A stretch of DNA of 64,000 nucleotides, from assembly GCA_903875465.1 (NCBI GenBank), contig CAIQWB010000011.1, positions 38,695 through 102,694 of the forward strand, read 5' to 3'. The notes beneath the pieces are model-generated. The model saw only the letters and a program-made list of their open reading frames with translations, did not search any database and had not been told where the DNA came from. The stretch's first letter is position 1. The number at the start of each line of letters is the position of its first letter. This document shows positions 59,476 through 64,000 of this stretch, one piece after another. This stretch comes from an uncultured Verrucomicrobia subdivision 3 bacterium (GTDB lineage Bacteria; Verrucomicrobiota; Verrucomicrobiia; Limisphaerales; UBA11358). The translations under genes and the position numbers were made by a program.

Positions 59476-61485
59476 ATGCCTGCTCCCCAATTGATTCTCG
59501 TCACCGGCGCCACGGGTTATGTGGGTGGCCGCCTCGTGCCCCGCTTGCTGGCCGCTGGTTATCGTGTCCGCTGCCTCGTGCGCGATCCCGCGCGCTTGCA
59601 AGGGCGCCTCTGGCTGGACCAGGTGGAACTCGCCACCGGCGATGTCCTGGAACCCGCCTCGCTCGCCCTCGCCATGCGGGGCGTCAGCGTCGTCTATTAC
59701 CTCGTCCACAGCCTCGGTGGCGGGGCCGATTTTTCGGAGCGCGACCTGCTGGCCGCCCGCTATTGTGCCACCGCCGCCCAAGCCGCCGGTGTGGCCCGGA
59801 TTATATATCTGGGTGCCCTGGGCGATCCGGCCGCCGACCTGTCCCCCCACCTACGCTCGCGCCAGGAGACCGGCCGCGCCTTGCGCACGGCAGGCGTGCC
59901 CGTGACCGAATTTCGCGCCGCCGTCATTGTCGGTTCCGGCAGTTTATCCTTTGAAATGATCCGGTACCTCACTGAACGCCTCCCGGTAATGATCTGTCCC
60001 AAATGGGTGTTCACCCGCATCCAGCCCATCGCCATTCGCAATGTGCTGGATTACCTCGTCGCCGCGCTCGCCTGTCCGGCCAGCGTGGGCCGCATCCTGG
60101 AAATCGGCGGAAGGGACGTCCTGACCTACGCCGAAATGATGACCGGCTACGCCCGGGCGCGGGGCCTCACCCGCCGGCTGCTCGCCGTCCCCGTGCTCAC
60201 GCCCCGGCTCTCCTCCTATTGGGTGCACCTCGTCACCCCCATTCCCGCCGCCATCGCCCAGCCGCTCATCAAGGGGCTGGGCAATGAAGTCATCGTGCGC
60301 GATCCGCTCGCCTTAAAACTCTTTCCCGCCATTCAACCGCTGGACTACGCCACCGCCGTCCGGCTGGCCCTGGAAAAAGCGGCCGCGCGCGATGTCGAAA
60401 CCGCCTGGACCGATGCCCTGACCTCCAGCCAGGGAGACAAGACGCCCGTGATACTCACCAGCAGTGAGGGCATGATCATCGAACGGCGGCAGCGCCTGGT
60501 CCCCGCGCCGGCGGCCGCCGTGTACCGCAGTTTTTCGCGCTTGGGCGGCGCGCAGGGCTGGTTGTACATGGATTGGGCCTGGCAAATCCGCGGTCTGGCC
60601 GACCGGCTCTGCGGCGGCGTGGGCATGCGCCGTGGCCGCCGCGATCCCCTGGCCTTGCGGGTGGGCGACTCGTTGGATTTTTGGCGGGTGGAAACCGTCG
60701 AACCAGGCCGGCTGATCCGGCTGCGGGCGGAAATGCGCGTGCCCGGCCGGGCCTGGCTGGAATTTAAGGCCGAGTCCCAGCCCGGCGGCCAAACCCTGCT
60801 CACGCAGACCGCGTTCTTTGAGCCCAAAGGCCTGTTCGGTTTGCTTTACTGGTATGCGTTGTATCCCATTCATGCCCTCATCTTTAGCGGGCTGATCCGG
60901 CGTCTGGGCGCACTGGCCGTCCGGCTGCTGCTGCCCATCCTCGGCGCCTCCCTCCTCACCATGAACACCCCCGCGGCCGATTCGTTTGTTTTCAACGCTC
61001 AAACCGCCCCCGGACCCGCCGCCTGGCAAATCGTCAATGACGGCGTCATGGGGGGTGTATCCACCAGTGCCTTGAGCGTGACCAATGGCGCGGCGGTGTT
61101 TCAAGGCGTTGTGTCGCTGGCCAACCACGGCGGCTTCGCCTCCGTGCGCACCCCGGCTGACCCGCCTGCCCTGGCCGGCTGCACCGCCTTTTTGCTCCGC
61201 GTCAAAGGCGATGGCCATCGCTACAAATTCACCGCCCGCATGAATGCCAGTTTTGACAGCCCGATCTACCAAACGAGCTTTCTCACCAAGCCCGGCGAGT
61301 GGACCGAACACCGTCTGCCCCTCGCCCAATTCATTCCCTCGTTCCGCGGCCGCGCCCTGCCCGGCGAACCCCCGCTCAATCCCGCCAAGATAACCTCCGT
61401 CGGCTTCCTGATTGCCGACCAGCAAGCCGGCCCCTTCCAACTTACCGTGGCCTGGATCAAAGCCTCCCCCGCCGCCACCCCCTAG
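59476..61485 (+). CDS. SDR - DUF2867 - CIA30 three-domain fusion protein
   Basis: A 669-residue protein that starts 3 bp after uvsE. Residues about 1-300 form an extended NmrA-like SDR (ILVTGATGYVGGRLVPRLLA; the family Y-x-x-x-K is not obvious). Residues about 330-480 form a DUF2867-like START/SRPBCC domain (ERRQRLVPAPAAAVYRSFSR, WLYMDWAWQIRGLADRLCGG, FEPKGLFGLLYWYALYPIHA). Residues about 500-665 form a CIA30/CBM11-like domain (WQIVNDGVMGGVSTSALSVT, FTARMNASFDSPIYQTSF). SDR-DUF2867 fusions occur widely; the CIA30 addition is unusual. An in-frame ATG at 60961 (residue 496, MNTPAADSF) directly precedes the CIA30 part and looks like an ancestral start. CIA30 proteins in eukaryotes help assemble complex I. 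Confidence 0.87.
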   Translation: MPAPQLILVTGATGYVGGRLVPRLLAAGYRVRCLVRDPARLQGRLWLDQVELATGDVLEPASLALAMRGVSVVYYLVHSLGGGADFSERDLLAARYCATAAQAAGVARIIYLGALGDPAADLSPHLRSRQETGRALRTAGVPVTEFRAAVIVGSGSLSFEMIRYLTERLPVMICPKWVFTRIQPIAIRNVLDYLVAALACPASVGRILEIGGRDVLTYAEMMTGYARARGLTRRLLAVPVLTPRLSSYWVHLVTPIPAAIAQPLIKGLGNEVIVRDPLALKLFPAIQPLDYATAVRLALEKAAARDVETAWTDALTSSQGDKTPVILTSSEGMIIERRQRLVPAPAAAVYRSFSRLGGAQGWLYMDWAWQIRGLADRLCGGVGMRRGRRDPLALRVGDSLDFWRVETVEPGRLIRLRAEMRVPGRAWLEFKAESQPGGQTLLTQTAFFEPKGLFGLLYWYALYPIHALIFSGLIRRLGALAVRLLLPILGASLLTMNTPAADSFVFNAQTAPGPAAWQIVNDGVMGGVSTSALSVTNGAAVFQGVVSLANHGGFASVRTPADPPALAGCTAFLLRVKGDGHRYKFTARMNASFDSPIYQTSFLTKPGEWTEHRLPLAQFIPSFRGRALPGEPPLNPAKITSVGFLIADQQAGPFQLTVAWIKASPAATP

Positions 61486-61865
61486 GCCCGGCCAACCCTC
61501 GCCCGTCAGACTCAATCCGAAGGTTTGCCACCTCCCAAACCACCCCCTCCTTCAACCCGAAGGGTTGACCGCCGGTAGCCGGTGGTTGCCTGTCCGCCGA
61601 AGCTCTGCGCGAAGGCGGAAGGAGCACCGCGACGACACCACCGGAAAACGGCCCCCAAAAAACGCCCCGCACCCCGGCGGGGTGCCACTCCCCGCCCACC
61701 CCTTCTGACCGGCGCCCGCTTACCGGTTTTGGAGCTTCCCCCCTCTCCCCCGCACATTTCTTGCTTTTGCTCCTTGCCGGTTGCAGCATAATTCAGCTAT
61801 CACACTTTGTGCCGGTCACCCATTCCGCCCATTGTGCATTGGCCGATATTGGTATTGAACAAACA
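61486..61865. other. Intergenic region with small hairpins
   Basis: About 380 bp between the fusion gene and the fucosidase gene; no gene is supported. Small inverted repeats are present: TCAACCC-GAA-GGGTTGA at 61552-61568 (perfect) and TCCGCC...GGCGGA at 61593-61619 around a purine-rich loop. These belong to the palindromic family seen at the end of the window. The fucosidase promoter probably lies in the AT-rich 61790-61865 stretch. Confidence 0.55.
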
Positions 61866-63716
61866 ATGAAAAAGCTCATCTACATGGCACTCCTCCTCGC
61901 GGGAGTAAGTGCTGGAATTTGCCCCGCCCAAACCACGCCGCCCGCCGACGCTTCCGCGCCGGCGCCCTGGCAGGAAACCGAGGCCCAGCGCCACGCCCGC
62001 CTGCAATGGTTTTTGGATGCCCGGTTTGGCATGTTTATTCATTGGGGCCTCTATTCCATTCCCGGCGGCGTGAGCTGGAAAGATCCCCAGGACCGCGGCC
62101 ACGCCGAGTGGTATCTGGAATCCACCAAGATGCCCGTCTCCCAATACGAGAAGTTCGCCGACCAGTTCAACCCTGTGAAATTCAATGCCGATGCCTGGGC
62201 CCAGGTCGCGCAGGATGCCGGCGTGCGCTACGTCTGCATCACCTCCATGCATCACGATGGGTTCGCCATGTTTCCCTCCCAAGTCTCCGACCGTGACCAC
62301 TGGTCCCTCTCCCGGACACCCTTTGGCAAGGCCGGCCGCGACCCCTTGATGGAATTGAAGCAGGCCTGTGAAAAACGCGGCATTCGCTTTTGCCTCTACC
62401 ACACCATCATGGACTGGCACAGCCCCCTCTACATCAACCGCCGGGACCACAACGACGTCGCCGTCGCCCGCGGCATCCAGCCGGACATGGACAAGTTTCA
62501 AGCCTATTTGGAAGACTCCGTCTCCGAAGCCCTCAACCGCTACCATCCCGCCATGCTCTGGTTCGACGGCAACTGGGAAGCCGGTTGGAACGACGACCGC
62601 GCCCGGCACCTGGCCGGCGTCGTCCGCCGGGTGGCCCCCTCCATTATCATCAACAATCGCGTCGGCGGCACCAATGGCGATTATCTCACCCCCGAGCAAA
62701 CCATCCCCGCGCACGGCTATGGGCCCGCGGTCGCGTTTGAATCCTGCATGACCATGAGCGGGGCCAATTACTGGGGTTTCAACCGCGCGGACTTCGAAAA
62801 AAAATCCGTGAAAAGCACCCCCACGCTGCTCGGTTTTCTCATCGATCTCGCCTCCAAAGGCGGCAACATGTTGCTGAATGTGGGGCCCAGCCCCGAGGGT
62901 GAAATCCCCGCCTTTTATGCCGAACACCTCCGGGAAATGGGCGCCTGGCTCGCCGTGAATGGGGACGCCATTTACGGCACCCGCGCCGGGTTGTATGTCC
63001 ACCAGCCCGCCTGGGGTCGCACCACCACCCGGGTCCTGCCGAATGGCGACACCCGCGTCTATGCCATCCTCCTCAAACTCCCCAACGACCACCGGCTCGT
63101 GCTGCCCGGCGTCACCGTTGCCCCGCTTTCCGCCCAAATCCTCGGCCAGTCCGGCACTCTGCCTGCGGAGAGCACTCCCGCCGGTGCCGCCGTGACCCTG
63201 CCCGATTCGCTGGACGCCAAGGTATACCCCGTGGTGGCGTTTGAATTCAAGGACCGCATCGACCCCGCCCAGACCATCAATTCCGTCGTCCTTGAGCCCG
63301 GCACCAATGGCGCCGTGCAACTCTTCCCGCATGACGCCGACCTCAACCATGGCCTCCAGGTGCAGAACGAGGGCAACGACGACGAAAATCTGGGCTTCTG
63401 GACCGACCGCCAGGGCACGGCGGAATGGAACTTTGCCGTCCCCGCGCCCAAGACCTACCGGGTCACCGTCAAATGGAGCGCCCCGCCGGAATCCGCCGGC
63501 AGTGTCATTCATTTAGTCTTTCAGACACCGGGTCAAACTGCCTATCAAATCGCGCCGTTTACCATTGCCTCCACGGGCTCTTGGGAGAAGCTCCAAGCCG
63601 CCGAAGCCGGTTCCGTCACCCTGCCCGCCGGCCGGACCGTCCTGAGCGTTCGGGTCGAGAAACTCAGCGGCATCGCCCCCTGCAATTTAGGCTTGGTAAC
63701 CCTCACGCCCGAGTAA
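61866..63716 (+). CDS. Secreted alpha-L-fucosidase, GH29, with a C-terminal extension
   Basis: Releases alpha-linked fucose from glycans. The ATG at 61866 (MKKLIYMALLLAGVSAGICP) gives a clear signal peptide; the frame is open upstream to 61761, but that leader is less convincing. The GH29 TIM barrel has FGMFIHWGLYSIPGG, SMHHDGFAMFPSQVSDRDHW, FCLYHTIMDWHSP, the nucleophile Asp234 in MLWFDGNWE, and TMSGANYWGFNRADF, with GGNMLLNVGPSPEGEIP near the end of the barrel. Residues about 460-616 form an added beta-sandwich (NLGFWTDRQGTAEWNFAVPA, TYRVTVKW), likely carbohydrate-binding. Full length is 616 residues. Confidence 0.94.
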   Translation: MKKLIYMALLLAGVSAGICPAQTTPPADASAPAPWQETEAQRHARLQWFLDARFGMFIHWGLYSIPGGVSWKDPQDRGHAEWYLESTKMPVSQYEKFADQFNPVKFNADAWAQVAQDAGVRYVCITSMHHDGFAMFPSQVSDRDHWSLSRTPFGKAGRDPLMELKQACEKRGIRFCLYHTIMDWHSPLYINRRDHNDVAVARGIQPDMDKFQAYLEDSVSEALNRYHPAMLWFDGNWEAGWNDDRARHLAGVVRRVAPSIIINNRVGGTNGDYLTPEQTIPAHGYGPAVAFESCMTMSGANYWGFNRADFEKKSVKSTPTLLGFLIDLASKGGNMLLNVGPSPEGEIPAFYAEHLREMGAWLAVNGDAIYGTRAGLYVHQPAWGRTTTRVLPNGDTRVYAILLKLPNDHRLVLPGVTVAPLSAQILGQSGTLPAESTPAGAAVTLPDSLDAKVYPVVAFEFKDRIDPAQTINSVVLEPGTNGAVQLFPHDADLNHGLQVQNEGNDDENLGFWTDRQGTAEWNFAVPAPKTYRVTVKWSAPPESAGSVIHLVFQTPGQTAYQIAPFTIASTGSWEKLQAAEAGSVTLPAGRTVLSVRVEKLSGIAPCNLGLVTLTPE

Positions 63717-63804
63717 ATCATCGCGTGGCTGGCTGGCTGGACCAACGCCGGTGTTCGGGTTTAATCCGCATTGTTCACCCACTTCCGGCTGTGGGCACTC
63801 ATCC

Positions 63805-63966
63805 CCGCCCAACGGGCGGCAGCAAATAGCCCAGCGATTCATCGCTGGGTCCCGCACCCGCAAAATACGAATCCCAACGGGATTCCGTCCGCTAGCCCGG
63901 GGTTGTCCCGGCAGCGGGACTACCCTGGGGAGGCTGACGCATTTTTATTCAACCCCAACGGGGTTG
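63805..63966. repeat. Array of short hairpins, several with AAC loops
   Basis: Perfect stems occur in close succession: CCGCCC-AAC-GGGCGG (63805-63819), CCCAGCGAT-TC-ATCGCTGGG (63830-63849), GAATCCC-AAC-GGGATTC (63869-63885), GTCCCG-GCAG-CGGGAC (63905-63920) and CAACCCC-AAC-GGGGTTG (63950-63966). A further partial copy (GGCC-AAC-GGG) lies near 63985. The AAC loop and closing CCC/GGG are kept while the outer stem bases change in compensation. The array continues past the window end. Confidence 0.8.
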
Positions 63967-64000
63967 TGTCATGGGGCTGTGCCGGCCAACGGGCGCAATC

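Noticed and set aside
58276..59850. 524-codon leftward open frame opposite the SDR, uvsE and fusion genes
   Set aside because: It is a mirror of codon bias in GC-rich coding DNA; its translation is Gly/Gln/His-rich with no domain, while the plus strand has clear UVDE and SDR motifs.
61800..63512. 570-codon leftward open frame opposite the fucosidase gene
   Set aside because: Low-complexity Gly/Val/His-rich translation without motifs; the GH29 motifs on the plus strand are decisive.
63805..64000. CRISPR array at the window end
   Set aside because: The repeated hairpins differ in length and spacing, have no constant direct repeat or unique spacers of even length, and no cas genes are present.

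Overview
The window reads as about 64 kb of a high-GC, Gram-negative chromosome, most likely from the Verrucomicrobiota (Pedosphaera/Limisphaera-like relatives). This is inferred from the gene mix, not from a marker gene. Pointers are an LptD-type LPS assembly porin, a PEP-CTERM protein, two exopolysaccharide export loci, many secreted glycoside hydrolases (GH78, GH35, GH105, GH29), several toxin-antitoxin pairs, short hairpins with AAC loops, and weak or absent Shine-Dalgarno sequences. No rRNA, tRNA, CRISPR array, transposase or phage gene was seen.

Layout. 1-6.4 kb: 3' part of a PolX DNA polymerase, then an exopolysaccharide operon (outer-membrane barrel, tyrosine autokinase, Wza-like lipoprotein, FHA-like protein). 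6.4-20.7 kb: purH, a secreted rhamnosidase, a thioredoxin-like protein, the DUF2339/DUF3999 membrane pair, a FUSC transporter and ribBA. 20.7-26 kb: a largely empty 0.8 kb stretch, lptD, a small DMT protein, a ParE-type toxin-antitoxin pair and hisF. 26-29.2 kb: a glycine-zipper lipoprotein convergent with a GH35 beta-galactosidase. 29.3-32.5 kb: a tightly coupled operon queE - class III aminotransferase - rsmA - protein tyrosine phosphatase. 32.5-37.2 kb: HU and a second exopolysaccharide locus (DegT aminotransferase, Wza-like lipoprotein, barrel, YdcF) with a 166-bp nested inverted-repeat element. 37.2-42.5 kb: an XPD/DinG-like helicase fused to a nuclease-like domain, then three toxin-antitoxin loci, one with its toxin cut by an in-frame stop. 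43-56.6 kb: hrpA, a PEP-CTERM protein, a second glycine-zipper lipoprotein, small conserved proteins, cytochrome bd oxidase (cydAB), a GH105 hydrolase and a class I amidotransferase. 56.8-61.5 kb: a compact four-gene operon of a CarH/LitR-like B12 photoreceptor-repressor, an SDR without its catalytic tyrosine, the UV endonuclease UvsE, and a three-domain SDR-DUF2867-CIA30 fusion. The window ends with a GH29 fucosidase and an array of short hairpins.

How the genes fit together. The hydrolases suit growth on rhamnose-, galactose- and fucose-bearing plant or algal polysaccharides. The two exopolysaccharide loci plus the PEP-CTERM protein point to surface polysaccharide and exosortase-type biology. 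The 56.8-61.5 kb operon is the most interesting system: its architecture predicts light-induced expression of UV repair together with two unusual SDR-type proteins, under adenosylcobalamin control.
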